A stretch of 64,000 nucleotides of DNA, from positions 11,532,001 to 11,596,000 of the forward strand of contig NC_053049.1 of NCBI RefSeq assembly GCF_003473485.1. The letters are read 5' to 3'. Within the stretch, counting starts at the first letter, position 1. Each line of letters begins with the position of its first letter. Position numbers and translations under genes: made by a program. Shown in pieces: positions 35,601-48,344 of the stretch. The DNA comes from Medicago truncatula (Eukaryota; Streptophyta; Magnoliopsida; Fabales; Fabaceae). The notes beneath the pieces are model-generated. The model did not search any database, had not been told where the DNA came from, and was given only the letters and a program-made list of their open reading frames with translations.

Positions 35601-38600
35601 TTATGACGTTATTCTCATTTTGACATACCTGTATCCTTACACTTACATATCACACTTTGAAAAGACATGTTTACATGGATATGATGAAAGCTAATAAAAA
35701 TGGGGGAAGGAAAGGAAAGACGATACAACAACAACAACCAAGCCTTATCCCACTAAGTGGGGTCGGCTACATGGATCAAATGACGCCATAGTGTTCTATC
35801 ATACACCAAATTTGGATCCAACTCATTGACCTCTAAATCCTTTCTAATGGTTTCTCTAATAGTTTTCCTAGGTCTTCCTCTACCTCTTTTAACTTGACTC
35901 TCCTCCATTTGATCTACTCTTCTTACCACGGCATCTACGGGTCTTCTCTCTACATGCCCAAACCATCTAAAGCCTATTAACTACCAACTTTTCTACTATA
36001 GGTGCTACCCCCACTCTCTCTCTAATGGTGTCATTCCTAATCCTAATCCTATTCCTAAGACGATACTGATATTTAAATATCATTGAATATGGATAGATAT
36101 ATACTTGCCACTTAAAAAGGGTAAATAGAAATAGTCTGATGCGTTTTTCCAGGTTTATCTTTCATAGCAAGTAGCACCACATTATATCAGCACATAATTG
36201 TTTCTCTTTGTTAGTAAGTAGTAAAATGCTTAACCTGGACTTCAGCTTATAGCTTATTGTTATTCTGTTTGGAAGGTAGATATCTTCCAAGGAATCACTC
36301 TTCCAGATGCTCCAAGATTTGGAAAGGTGTTTGGGGGACAGATGGTTGGACAGGTGTGACAAAACTGCATTATCTTCTTCATATTATAGCAGGCTGCTCA
36401 TGTTAGTTGCAGCTCCTATATACAGACTTCTTACAGGATAATATCTTACTTGCAGGCACTAGCTGCAGCATCAAAATCTGTTGACAGTCTTAAGTTACTT
36501 CATAGTTTGCATTCCTATTTTCTTCGCATAGGAGACTTAAACTGTAAGCATGTCTAATCACTTAACTTTGACGACAATGCTCTGCTGTGGATATAACTTC
36601 CCGTTCTATTTTTTTACTTCTTTTCGTATGATGAGAATTGAGACGTGAATGCTATTATTCATGCGTAAACCGTAAACTAAGAAACATGAAATTATATTGC
36701 AGTGTCATATAGTGAATAAATCATGAAAAAGGGCTCTAGGGTTCTGTTCAATAATATTTTAAAGTTGTTTTCTTGTTGACTTTGTTTTGAGAATAGATTA
36801 TAAAGTTTCCGTCGTTTAAGATAATTAAAACAATCATGCATTTTACTCTTTATGATCTGTAAATCTATGTATGCATACTACCATCCCCGTACTTAAACTT
36901 CATCATTTGCACTTCTAGTTCATTTTTTTGACTTTGGAAGAGAATAATAAACAGAATAGACATACTAAAAACAATTATTTTCCAGTGCCTATTATATATC
37001 AAGTTCATCGTATCAGCGACGGAAGGAGTTTTGCTACAAGGAAAGTGGATGCAATGCAAAACGGAAAAGTCATATTCACTTTGCTGGCTTCATTTCATGT
37101 AATATATTCTTGACTAAAAAGAATCTAAATTTTTACAAATTATTTTAGTTTAGGACTAAGTAGTCACCTCTCAGCTTGATGCTTTAAAAGTGAAGATGAT
37201 GAATGGAAATAAGGTGTATAAGGATATTTAAATTGATTAAGTATATGGCTCTATAGTTCCGAAAACTGTGAAACAACTGCATAGGGGGACATCATGTTTT
37301 TATTAAAGGATTTATGGTTTCTGGATATTATTATATGACTAAAAAATTAAATTCATATGCTGAAAGAATGGCTAGAGTAGGAGAAAAAGGCTAACGAAAT
37401 TATTTCTTTATAAAGATTACTAAAACATTCAGAACTGATTTGAATGATAATTTAGAAATTCTGCATTGTTTCAAGATAAATAAGGGGAAAAGTTGGTTCA
37501 AATGCATTGAATCGAATGTTGTTGATTTTATTCTTCCATGATAATTTTCCATGTATCTATCTTTTGATTTTCTTTTTTCATGACTGAAAGCTATAATTTG
37601 GCTGTTGTCAGTGTGACTGACAGATGTTCTTTTGACACATAAACTTATGCTCTAGTCAAGGAATTATGTTCCAAATTCAAGAGCATGTTTATCATTGTTG
37701 TTTCTTTGATCCACAGAGACAAGAATCAGGGTTTGACCACCAGGAAGTAGATATGCCATTAGTCCCTGCACCAGAAATGGCAAGATAAAAGCTTATATTC
37801 ATTACGAATTTTATTTGTTGTGGATGCCAGATTATTAATATCTTTTTTAATTTGTTACTTGTAGCTTCTTCCATTAGAAGAGTTACGGGAGAGACGTCTA
37901 ACTGACCCTCGCTTGCCAATGTAAGATTTCTTGTTCGGGAGATTTTGTTGGTGCAAAGTTGCTATTTAACTATATATCTGTTTTTGTGTGCAATTGTGTT
38001 TGCATGTTATTAAACCGTCTGGAAATTTCTAATTTTATATCAAAACGTATCTTTCTGGACAACAATACAAAATGTTGCTCATAAAATTACAGTGTTTTGT
38101 CCATTAAAAGGTTGGGTTACATGAAAGGGGAAACCCATATCCTTTTCATTAATCCATCATTGCTCGAACTATTAGATTTCAACCTGGGACTTCCAAGTCG
38201 AAGTAGCTGGTGCTTAATCATCAGTCTCTCCATTGGGACAAACCAAAAGAACTTTAATATGTGGAGAGTTGCTTTTCTAAGCATTGTTTGTCTAAGAATT
38301 TTTCTGGCTTCTTTATTTGCCTACTAATAACTAAACATAATTTTGGTAGTAAGTTTTGATTTATGATGACTGAAAAAACGATATACGATAATGGAAGGCA
38401 AAGACACCCTAGTAAATAACCTTCTAACAGCCTCAACTAGATGTCAGACTACTTCTGTATCACTTTTTAGACAGGATTTGTTGACACCTGACACCAACTG
38501 TTAATTGTTGATTTTTTTGATCAAAGGCTTGTATTTGTTCATTTAAAATATCAAACTAGAAATAAAAATAAAATTTATGGAAACTCGAAATATTCCCTGT

Positions 38601-41367
38601 AAAATTTGGTTTTACTGTTTGATTAGGAAAAAGCTGGCAAACGATTCTTTGTATCGGTGTTTAAAAAACTAAGACTCTAACTCCTGGTTTTCTTGAGTGC
38701 TGTAACATTTAGTCCTGGTTTTCTGACTTTTCTCCATGATGATTTTATGTACCATAATGACAAAATCTATTGCTTCAGAACTTACCGGAACAAAGTGGCT
38801 ACATCTGAGTTCATTCCCTGGCCCATAGAGATACGTTTCTGTGAACCTAAAATTGCAACAAATCAGACAAAATCTCCTCCCAGGTTAGCCTGTAATGCAA
38901 TTTTTTGCTTACTTTTTTATGTAGCATGCATGCAGTACTCTGGTGAGAAAAATTTGGAAAGGAACATAATGGTACTTCAGTCAAGTTTCAGCTGTTTTTA
39001 ACTCCTTATTATCTGAACTTGTTAACACACTATGCAGTTTGAGATACTGGTTTCGAGCGAAGGACAAACTTTCAGATGATCAGGCCTTACATAGGTACAT
39101 ATCTTCCTGTGTTAAAAGTACACTTTTGGTCCCTTATCTTATTTTTAGTTTCAGTTTGGGCCCTTAACTTTTAAGTATCAATTGAGCCCATTTTCGTAAT
39201 ATAGTTTTAGCTTGGTCCCTTAACTTTTAAAACTTTCAATTGAGTCCCTTATCTTTTATTTTTTGTTTCGAAATGGTCAATATGGTCCATTCTTTGTTTT
39301 GAAATTATCCCTTGTGTAACAAAAGCTATACCAATTTGGTCATTTTCTAACACAATTTAAACATAAAATACCACATTGAAACTAAAAATCCTAATCCAAT
39401 ACACACCCTAATTAATCCAAGTAAAATTTTAAAAAGATAAGGGACCAACTGAAACTAAAAAATAAGATAAAGAGACAAAAAATGTATCTCAGCCATCTTT
39501 CTACTATAGAATTTTCTGGTAACTCCAGTTCATTGAGTGTGTTAGCAAACTTTGTGAGGAGAACTTTTACCGATATGCCAAATGCAATGCTTGTATCGTT
39601 TGGAACTCCGTGCCACTGAATGCATGTGAATTCTGGATATGCTTAAATTATTTTGAATTAGGTTGAAATTTGTGTGTCGTGGATGAACAGTTTTTCTCCT
39701 TATAAAGGATTAATTGTGTGAGTTTGTAGAAATTTGAGATTGCTGAAAATATCACTTGGTTGTACTAAATGCATTTATTTTATACCTGCATATTTAGATA
39801 ATATTAGATTGCCTTTTAGTAACAATGGGATGGTCACCTGGGCATACTTACACGTTGTGTAAATTAATTTTTCCAACGATTGAAGAAGATCCATCTGATT
39901 TTCTCACATATAATTTGTATCTTGTACTTTGCTTTGCAGGTGTGTGGTGGCATATGCTTCCGATCTAATATTTCTTCAAGTAAGTTTGAATCCACATCGT
40001 GGGAAAGGTTTCACGGCACGTGGTGTTAGTCTGGACCATGCGTAAGTATTTGAGTCTTACCAGTTGCATTATAAGTAATTTAGTTGACATTATAATTCAT
40101 AATATGCAAGGTATGCGAAACAAGTTTTCAAGGCATGAGTTTGATTTCGGGCTTTTTATTGAATGCTTTTTTAATTTTCATTTCAGAATGTGGTTTCACC
40201 GACCCTTAAAAGCTGATGAGTGGGTGCTATTTGCGGTGAGTTTCCTTGTTTCTCATGTATAAAACATCGATAACCAAGTCTGGGGTCAACTGCATGGAGC
40301 CTTAATGTTTTGTCATGTATTAAATCCAAAGATTAATCATTTGTAGTTAAACATGTTGATTTTCTTATTCTCCATCTAACTATTTGACTCTCGTCCATTT
40401 GATTTACGGTATTTTGTTGTTGCTTTTACGGGTCATCTCTACTGATCCCTAAATCACCTAAGATGAGACTTCACTAGCATTTTTACAATCAGAGCTGCCA
40501 AAACTTTATCTCTAATGATTGTATTTTGAATCCTATCTTGTTTTGTGTATCCACTCTCCGTCATCCGTAATGATATTCTCATCTTGCAACATTGACTTTG
40601 CTTTCTTGTTGGTCCTTTATCGCCCATTAAATTTGCTTACAAGATTATAGGTCTCCTAGTCGTATAGTAAAATTTCACTTTGAACTTCAGGGTTACTTTA
40701 CTATCTAAAATCACACCTAAAGTATCCATCCATTTCATCTACTTTGCCTAGATTCTATGGTTGAGATATAACTTATACTATATCCTTTTAGTATTGTATA
40801 ATAGACCAAGGTACTTCAAACATGAGACTACTGTATTGTATTTTCTAACTTTTCACCTTTAAGCTAGTTTCTAAACTTGCATTCCATATAGATTGTTTTA
40901 TTTCTACCTATATTATGTTTGATTACACTGATAGAGTATGCAAATCAAACTCTTTCTATAAATTTTGGGAAATTAAAGCAAAGGAGTTTTTCATAATGAC
41001 GTTTTCAGTTGATGATCCAGGAAACAATTAAATTGATAATTTTCAAAAAAAATTCTTCTTTTCACCAAGGTCTACTTCTGAATTCTTTTTTCTTAATCTT
41101 CTGTTATATTGATTGAAATTCAATCCACTCTACAGATCTTCACTCCTAGTGCTTATGAAGCACGTGGTTTCGTCATAGGTCAAATGTTCAATCAGAAGGG
41201 AGAGGTAAAGGATTATCAAATTACATTGATTCGTCTTGACACATTCCTTGCTAAATGTCTTACAGTGTGCTATTCGGTTGAACTTGCAGCTTCTTGCAAC
41301 ATTGATTCAAGAAGGTCTAACCAGGAACGCTAATCTCCAAATCAAATCCATCAAACCTAAGTTGTGA
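32665..41367 (+). CDS. acyl-CoA thioesterase II with cNMP-binding-like domain (ACH2/ACOT8-type), 17 exons
   Basis: Exons: 32665-32683, 32838-32930, 33957-34024, 34233-34314, 34895-34941, 35067-35192, 36276-36353, 36456-36543, 36986-37098, 37717-37779, 37865-37920, 38779-38883, 39038-39094, 39940-40041, 40187-40235, 41136-41204, 41290-41367. They sum to 1293 nt (430 residues) with all phases consistent. It hydrolyses acyl-CoAs to free fatty acid and CoA, probably in peroxisomes: the C terminus PKL is a PTS1-type signal. The N-terminal ~130 residues are cyclic-nucleotide-binding-like ([31 protein letters not shown]). Two hotdog domains of the TesB family follow. The likely catalytic triad is D of AYASD, S of GVSLDHAMWFHRP (Thr in bacterial TesB) and Q of LIQEGLTRN. 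Intron 10 (37780-37864) starts GC (atg/gcaaga), a GC-AG intron. Closest remembered relatives are Arabidopsis ACH1/ACH2. Confidence 0.93.
33526..33728. mobile_element. Tourist/Harbinger-like MITE in thioesterase intron 2
   Basis: Inverted ends of about 75 bp: ggatgtctctgcgagttgg on the left and, inverted, gggtgtatttgcaagttgg on the right, with shared inner taagtctatattttgaaat. A 3-bp flank, tta (33523-33525) and ttg (33729-33731), resembles the TTA duplication of Harbinger elements with one change. Non-coding. Confidence 0.65.
35727..36056 (-). mobile_element. RTE-clade LINE 3' fragment in thioesterase intron 6
   Basis: On the minus strand it encodes the C-terminal end of an RTE-type reverse transcriptase ([19 protein letters not shown], then [15 protein letters not shown]) and ends in a simple-repeat tail (caacaacaacaa on the plus strand). 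A perfect 10-bp target duplication, aagacgatac, lies at 35717-35726 and 36057-36066. It is a 5'-truncated insertion, which is normal for this clade. Confidence 0.88.
39121..39484. mobile_element. foldback MITE-like element in thioesterase intron 13
   Basis: The left side (ttggtcccttatcttatttt, agtttcagttt) is repeated in inverted form on the right (gataagggaccaactgaaac, taaaaaataagataaagaga). A clear target duplication was not found, so the ends are approximate. Confidence 0.55.
40340..40960 (-). mobile_element. diverged RTE-like LINE remnant in thioesterase intron 15
   Basis: Plus-strand words such as gactctcgtccatttgattt and cttgcaacattgactttgct correspond, on the minus strand, to scrambled RTE reverse-transcriptase C-terminal coding (IDQMDESQ-like, [13 protein letters not shown]). 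Many stops and frameshifts. Boundaries are not defined and the assignment is moderate. Confidence 0.4.
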
Positions 41368-43426
41368 ACTGCTGAGAAATGGAGTAGACAAATGACCTCT
41401 GCTTTTATAGTGGATCTTTTTTACCCTTTTTTTTTGTTGGGGACTGAATGTGTTTAAAGATTCAGCTCTGTTATGCAGAAAATGTAATTTAAGTTTTGAT
41501 TAGGATAAAATATTTATTCAACCAAAGTACCAAAAATCAATTTATTAGATCCCAAATAGTTTTATTTACCTTGATGTGTAACTGGAGGACACGCCTAATC
41601 CTTTGAACACATTGTTCTTCCTCTTTGGGCATATTTTTGTTCATTTTTTTGATCAAGGTGCAGAAGTAATAAAGCAAAACATCTTTGGTCCTCAACATGC
41701 TATGAATTTTGTAAAAGTTTTAAATTATGTTATATACAATATACATACGCCTATGGTAATATTAAACGGTTTGTTGTTATGCTTTAGCTTTTGTAAATAG
41801 TAGTATAATGTTTATAACATTATGCAATGTGTTTTTTTTTTTTTTTAAGGAAACATTATGCAATGTGTTATAAACCTAAATCATTCCATTTCTGTCTTTA
41901 ATATGTTTGCATTCCATTTCTTTGTCTTCAATATGTTTTTTCAGATTATTTTCCAATTTGTTCCTTATAACAACAGTCATTCCGTCATAAATTATATGTC
42001 GTTTTGGGAAGAAAAAATTGTCTCATATTATACATCTTTTTACAATGTCAACAAAACATTAATATTACTTTTTCTATTATATCTTTAATTATTTATTACC
42101 CTCTCTTGTTTCAATTCTTTAATTTATATTTCTCATATCATGTGATTTCTTAACTTATGCCTCAAGGACACAAGTTAGCTTTTCCCTAAATTATAAAGGG
42201 TAAATATGATTTTAGTTAAAATAATAACGGTAAAAGTGGAACAAAAGATAATAAACTATAAGCTATAAGTTTAAATAATACTTAAAATAACATCTAAAAA
42301 CAAGCTATAAACTCGTAAAATAAGTTATAAGTTTGTTATGAAAAGATTGTTGCCAATCGGGTCTTTTTTTAGCCAAATGAGCTTATAAGCTATAAGCTAA
42401 CTTGGTCTTGCCAAACAGATTCTAGACGATTTTTCAAAACTAAAAATTTCATATTTATATATATTTTTTAAATAGTAAATTTGATATTTATATATTATTA
42501 ATTTTTTGTTTTATTAATACTTAAATATGCAGAGTATAGTTTTAATAATGGTTAATTATTAGAAATGAATAATATTTTTCATGTTTAAAGACATTGAACC
42601 TGTTCGTAAAAAAAAGACATTGAATCTGTTTTTCAATTATTAATACATTCAATTTAAGGTAGTTGAGATTAAGGTCAATTTTGATGCCAAGAAAGTCATT
42701 TTTTTAATAATTTAACAATTATAAATAGTAAACGGTATAAAGAGTTTTCACCCTAAGTTTTTTATTAGGGGTCCAGGGTCCAAATTTGAAAAGTGCAATT
42801 CAGTTAAAAAATTAAATTTTCAAATGCATATACCATTAAAATAAATTAAATATATAACTATTTAACCAAAAAAACTAATATGGGATCAAGTTCAAAATCA
42901 AAACTACAATTTAGTTAAGAAAATTAAACTTATTGGATTGGATACGGATGTATCAAAGTTAATCTCTACTACCTTTTTTTTTTTTTTACCAAATCTTTAT
43001 AGTCAATATTTATTTATTGAGAAAAAAACATTATTTCTTTTTAAATTATTTTAATTTATTTTGTTCCTTAATTGTAACATGACCCAATCCAATTATTGAT
43101 TAAACCGTATAAGCGTTGATTTTCAGTCAATCAAAGGCATCTAATCAATGAAATATTCTCCTAAAATTGATCCCCGGATAATAATTATCCATAATATTAA
43201 AATTTTCTTTGACATTTATCTCTGGAAAGTATTTTAATTTGATTGATATATATGGATACCGCTAATGTTTCCAAAAATATAAAAAATATTGAATATTTCT
43301 CTTACATGTAATGGCATATCCTAATAATTATATAGGCATTTTCTTTTTTGGTAAGAAATCATCAACAATTTTTTTTTATGAGTAAGAAGTCATTGGCATA
43401 AAATCCACTTGATTTCTTAGAAGTAC
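41368..43426. other. intergenic between thioesterase and polygalacturonase
   Basis: AT-rich. A segment at 42180-42430 with ataagctataagct words resembles the dispersed repeat in the dioxygenase intron. A T tract is present at 41831-41847. No gene is supported. The last few hundred bases should be the polygalacturonase promoter. Confidence 0.45.
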
Positions 43427-43434
43427 TATATAAA
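43427..43434 (+). promoter_or_regulatory. TATA box of the polygalacturonase gene
   Basis: TATATAAA lies 69 bases before ATG 43503, which leaves room for a short 5' UTR. This is the clearest core promoter element in the window. Confidence 0.65.
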
Positions 43435-43502
43435 GTAGTGTACTTACTTAATCTCATAAAGTCAGAACCTAAGTACCATAGGTTGGATAAAAAATCTGAA
43501 AA

Positions 43503-45060
43503 ATGGGTGCAAAATTTTTGTTTGTGTTGAGCTTACTAGTTTGTATTGCAGAAGCACACCGTCAAATTCAAAACAAGCTTTTCAATGTGATCAATTATGG
43601 TGCACGTTCTGATGGAAATACCGACAATAGTGCGGTAATTTTACATGTTCATTCCTTCTTATTTTTCTTTTAAATTCTTACAATTGCAATTTTGATTTTG
43701 ATGAGCTAACTATAATTTGTTATTTTCTTATGAAGGCATTTTTAAAAGCATGGAGTGATGCATGCAGATGGAGTGGAAAAGGAAAAGCAACTGTTTTGAT
43801 CCCACAAGGGACATATATGCTTAAGGAAGTTGTATTTAGTGGTCCATGCAATGCTTGGATGAACTTTCATATTGAAGGACTATTGAAAGCTCCAAGTGAT
43901 CCATATTCATTTAAGAATGGTGATTGGATAAATTTTAGATATGTTAACAAATTAACTGTTGGTGGAGGTGGTATATTGTATGGTCAAGGATCTTCTGCTT
44001 GGAAAACTAACGATTGCAAAAAGAATTCAAATTGTCGCTCGCTACCAATTGTAAGTTCATTTTTTATACAAATCAATATTATTACTAACATAAACTCTCT
44101 AAAAAAATTACATTTTTTAGCAGGCTAATCTTCGTTCCTAATTGTTCATTAAAATTTTATATATTTTGGACAGACGATGAAATTTGACTTCATCACCAAT
44201 GGTTATGTCCATGACATGCATTCTATCGATAGCAAACAAAGTCATTTTGTGTTATTTGGATGTGAAAACATGTTACTTAGAGGACTGAAAATAACAGCCC
44301 CCAAAGATAGCCCCAACACAGATGGTATTAAAATAGGGATGTCAAAGGGAATAAATATTTCAAGTGTGAACATTGGAACCGGCGATGATTGCATTGCTAT
44401 GCTCTCAGGTACTAGGAATGTTCGAATTTCAGATGTTTTTTGTGGTCCTGGTCATGGAATTAGTGTCGGAAGTCTTGGTGGGAATGAAGGTGAAGAAGAT
44501 ATTGATGACATTGTTGTTAAGAATTGTACCTTTAATGGCACAAGTAACGGTGTTAGAATCAAATCGTGGGAGTCTCAATTGAAGAAAACTTTGGTTGTTT
44601 CTAATTTTACATATGAAGATATTGTGATGAATAATGTGCAAAATCCCATTGTCATTGATCAAGATTATTGTTCACATCCTCCATGCATCAAAAAGGTTTG
44701 TTCTTGTATTCTACGTTTGAATATTATTCGTTTATACCCAACTTACTCTTTTATAGATTTGAGTTCTCTATAGACAAATACCTCTAAATTTTGGATACCA
44801 TATTAATTTATGTCAATAATTTTTTGTAGGGGGTTTCAAGTGTGCAAATAAGCAATGTGGCTTACAAAAATATTAGAGGAAGTGGAAATACAAAAGTTGC
44901 AGCAAGTTTTGAATGCAGTCAAAATAAACCATGCCAAAACATTAGAATGGAGAATATTAATTTGTGGCCTTCTGGTCATAGTAAAAAATTAAACAATGTG
45001 TGTTTATTTGTTAAGGGTGCTACTTATGGCACACAAAATCCCCCTTCTTGCATAAAATAG
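43503..45060 (+). CDS. polygalacturonase (GH28), exo-type/pollen-like, four exons
   Basis: Exons 43503-43634, 43736-44050, 44174-44695, 44830-45060; 1200 nt, 399 residues, all phase 0. It cleaves alpha-1,4-galacturonan in pectin of the cell wall. An N-terminal signal peptide (MGAKFLFVLSLLVCIAEA) directs secretion. All four GH28 signatures are present: SPNTDGI (N197, D199), GTGDDCI (D220, D221), GPGHGISVGSLG (H243) and RIKSW (277-281). The parallel beta-helix body and the conserved C-terminal cysteines look complete. Length and the short N terminus fit the exopolygalacturonase clade expressed in pollen; that expression is family inference. No sign of damage. Confidence 0.93.
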
Positions 45061-45203
45061 TGGAGTTATTTCATTTAGGATTAGAATATCATCTGTTCAT
45101 TAATTATCTCTTTATTAACAAAAGGATTCTATATCGTTGTAATCTTGGTAACGATAACTTTACATCAATAACAACATTTTGAAATGTTTCATGAATGAAA
45201 TAA

Positions 45204-45380
45204 GGGTCTTGTTAACGAGTGTTTTCGGGACACTCTTTAAACATGTTAAATTAATAAATTATTCTTTAAAAATGTCAAAGTTTTCAATTTCCAATGCACT
45301 GAAGGCACAAACTTTCATAAAAAATTACCATTTAAGGCCCTTAACTAGTACCCGGGGACACACTTTAACATTTCCCATAA
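45204..45380. mobile_element. MITE remnant related to the 29.5-kb MITE
   Basis: The left edge gggtcttgttaacgagtgtt and the inverted right edge (gggaaatgttaaagtgtgtc read on the minus strand) are partly alike. The inner aaggcccttaactagtaccc resembles the right end of the element at 29537-29726. Diverged; ends approximate. Confidence 0.4.
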
Positions 45381-46009
45381 AATAATCTGCATTTTTTATG
45401 GTATGAAACCTTTTTACAGGAAGAATAGTGTCATCTAATAGCCAATTATTAACATTTATTGTTGTTGTTATTATTTTTATGGTTTCACAAAGATTATGAT
45501 TTTTTTAGGAAAAAAAATAAAAAATATTATAACTTAATAACACTCACAAGGTGAGTGTCAAAAAAGAATCAAAAGTTGGAAAAAGAAAGAAACTTTTGTA
45601 CTACACTTTTTTAGAAGCAATTTGAATATATTTTTCTCTTATTAGTTTTTATCTAATAATAAATGCTGTAAAAAAACATGAAAGAATAAAATAAAAGGTG
45701 TCTGAAAATAAATTTTATAAAAAAATGTAAAAGAATTATGTTATTTGTGAACAATGAAGGTTCCACACGTCTATGTGCCTCAACAAAAATCAATTTCTCA
45801 TTCATTGTTACTCAAATTGTAAAAAGTAGCAAATTTGCATGAGACATTGTCACAAGTGGTGACAGGTTTGGATTGTTTTCAACAAGTTTTTCATATAAGT
45901 TCAAACCTTAATACAATCATCATACAAAAGAAAGAAGGAAGAAAAAAAAAGTATTATGCAACAATGATACGTGTATCTGAACACCACTATAATACAAATA
46001 ATTTACTCT

Positions 46010-48323
46010 TCAGATTGATAAGCATTTACAACTAATTACATTGTAATCAGAGACTAATTTCGGTATAGAAGAACCTGTTATCGCCCTTCCCATATTTCCA
46101 ATATCACCAACATCAACAACCACAGTGCTAAGCCCTTTTCCAATAATATAAATGCTTTTACCAACTGCAACAAGTTGGCAGGGTGGTCTTGTAAGCAAAG
46201 GTGACAACTTACAGACCAGTATCCACTCGCGTCTCTCTTTATGCCACATCGTCAACCTAGTACCCGAACTCTGATCCAAAACAAAAGGGATTCCGTCAAC
46301 AACAACTGCAGGACCTCTCCATCCTGAAACCATGTCGGTGTCTGCATGCTGCCATGTGCCATTTGATGGTTCGTATACAACGGCATACACATGAGGTGTT
46401 AAAGGAGATTCGCCACCTCGGATGTATATTTTGCCGTTCATAACCATTGAATCTTCAATTTCGGGAACGATATTAGGATCTCTGTGAGATGTCCAACCAT
46501 TTGTGCAAGGATCAAAAGTATCCCAAGATTGAGGATCACTTGAATTTGAACCAATGCCGCCAATAGCATATAGTTTTTCGTCCATTGCTTCACAAGCAAA
46601 GTAGCACCTGGAAAGAAATTGTGAAGGAATGGTGATTCTTATATTAAAGTAGGGGCTAATGACAGATAATATCAAGCACTTTTAGCTTTGAATAGGTAAA
46701 AATTGACCAACAAAATACATAGAGATCGTTTTTTGACTATAATTTCAAGAGAACATGGGGCCAAAGTAGGTATTGATGAAATAGTTGAGCACAAAAAACA
46801 AAACTTCCACTTTCATTGCAGGCTTCAAAAAAGATGAATTACAAAAAGACAGGTGTGCTTTAGGCATGAGGGGATAACCTTATTCCTTAATAGTAGTAAT
46901 ATAAAACAAGTCAAGCATAAATCAATAACAATTTATGAACTAATAGTTCCTCGTTAATGATATTTTGCCAAGTAAAATATACAAGCATGTGAAAGAGTTT
47001 TAAAGTAAATCAGAACTGTGTGCAAAATAATATAGTTTGATATTTAACTAGCACAAAAAAGGTTCACATTTCATAGTGAAAACAGAAACTCCCCCCCCCC
47101 CCCCCCCCCAAAAAAAAAAAAAAAAGAGAAGGAAAATCAAATTAAGATCTGCAACACATTTTCGAAGGTAAGGGACAACATAAGTCTTCAAGCCTGCCTA
47201 AGCATGCGAAAAATCAAATACTAAAATACTATATTATATATAATGCCGCACCTAAATCTTATGCAACTGTAGGAGATTCTATTACTATTAGAAGCATTAA
47301 CTTACCAGCTCCAAGGTTGTTCCTCGTAAAAAATATGAACACGAAAGGAACATATGGAGGAGTGAAGGCTGACAAGGTACTTGACAAAATATGAGTTAAG
47401 CTACAGTCAACTCATAATTTTCCTTCCTCCGTATTCCCATTAACCTTATTTTCAATTTTCATTCAAAATAAAAACTTGTCGATCCAAATATTTATTTCCA
47501 AGAGAATACTAAGACAATGTTTACTCAAAAAACATTTTCAGTTTTTGTTTTCTATAATTTGTGTTCATTTTAAATTGCTAACGAGAAAATGGAAGACTCG
47601 CGTAGTGAACAATTGTGATGGAGAATATGGGAAGCAAGTTAGGAAGAATAGATTTTCAGAAACAATGACAACAATGTTTTGGCATTTTCAAAATTTCTGA
47701 AAAATGATAGATCTGTTTTCAAATATTGTATAAGAAAATGGTGAGGAAATTGGATACATTTTTTTTTTTATGTTTATTAGTTCAAGTGACTAACTTAGCT
47801 TCCAAAGGGACAGATGTGAGGATATTTACCTAGCAGTTGACAAGGAAGCAGCTTCAACCCACAAGTTCAAAGAAGCATTGTATGAATAAACTTCGTCAGT
47901 AGCATCTTCAGACCAGCCACAGCCACCCAATAAGAAGAGCTTATTTCCCAAAGCTTCAAAACCCATTCCTTTCCTTTTCATTACGTGAGGTGGAACCCCA
48001 TGAATGAGCTTCCAGGATTTTCTTGACGAGGTAGGATCCAAAACATAGCAGTAAACATGATCCAATTTATCCCTGCACAAAGCATAGATCCACGTCTCAT
48101 CAAGTTTATGCTTTCTACGATAATAAAGCCACTCTTCGCTGCAAACTAAGTCCTTCCATCTTTTTGAAACAGCCTTCAGGACCGAATGATATTTTCTAGG
48201 CACTCTTGCCAGACACAAAAGAGAAATATCATCTGGAAGACCACAAATCAATGGAGTATTATTAGTGACTTCTACTTCATCAACATTATTTTCTGACACT
48301 TCCCTGTCATCTAAATGCTCCAT
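46010..48323 (-). CDS. F-box/kelch-repeat protein, SKIP4-like, two coding exons
   Basis: Exons 48323-47830 and 46607-46010 (1092 nt, 363 residues), joined at R/C in RCYFACE. It is the substrate-recognition subunit of an SCF E3 ubiquitin ligase: the F-box (PLICGLPDDISLLCLARVP..YHSVLKAVSKRWKDLV) binds SKP1/ASK, and kelch repeats (LGNKLFLLGGCGW, MDEKLYAIGGIG, MNGKIYIRGG, VAVGKSIYIIGK) form a propeller for the target. The length, the motif GCGWSEDATDEVYSY and the C-terminal VISCK closely match what I remember of Arabidopsis SKIP4. A 5' UTR intron lies upstream of the ATG. The coding intron (46608-47829) contains a C19-A16 run. The target is unknown. Confidence 0.92.
47091..47125. repeat. homopolymer junction C19-A16 in SKIP4-like intron
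   Basis: Nineteen C (47091-47109) are followed directly by sixteen A (47110-47125). It is intronic and likely unstable in length; sequencing through it is unreliable. Confidence 0.9.
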
Positions 48324-48344
48324 TGGTATATTAATTCAAAAGAC

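Noticed and set aside
35727-36056. Extra coding exon of the thioesterase (Arg-rich, on the minus strand)
   Set aside because: Matches the RTE reverse-transcriptase end and is bounded by a target duplication; the flanking exons already join in phase.
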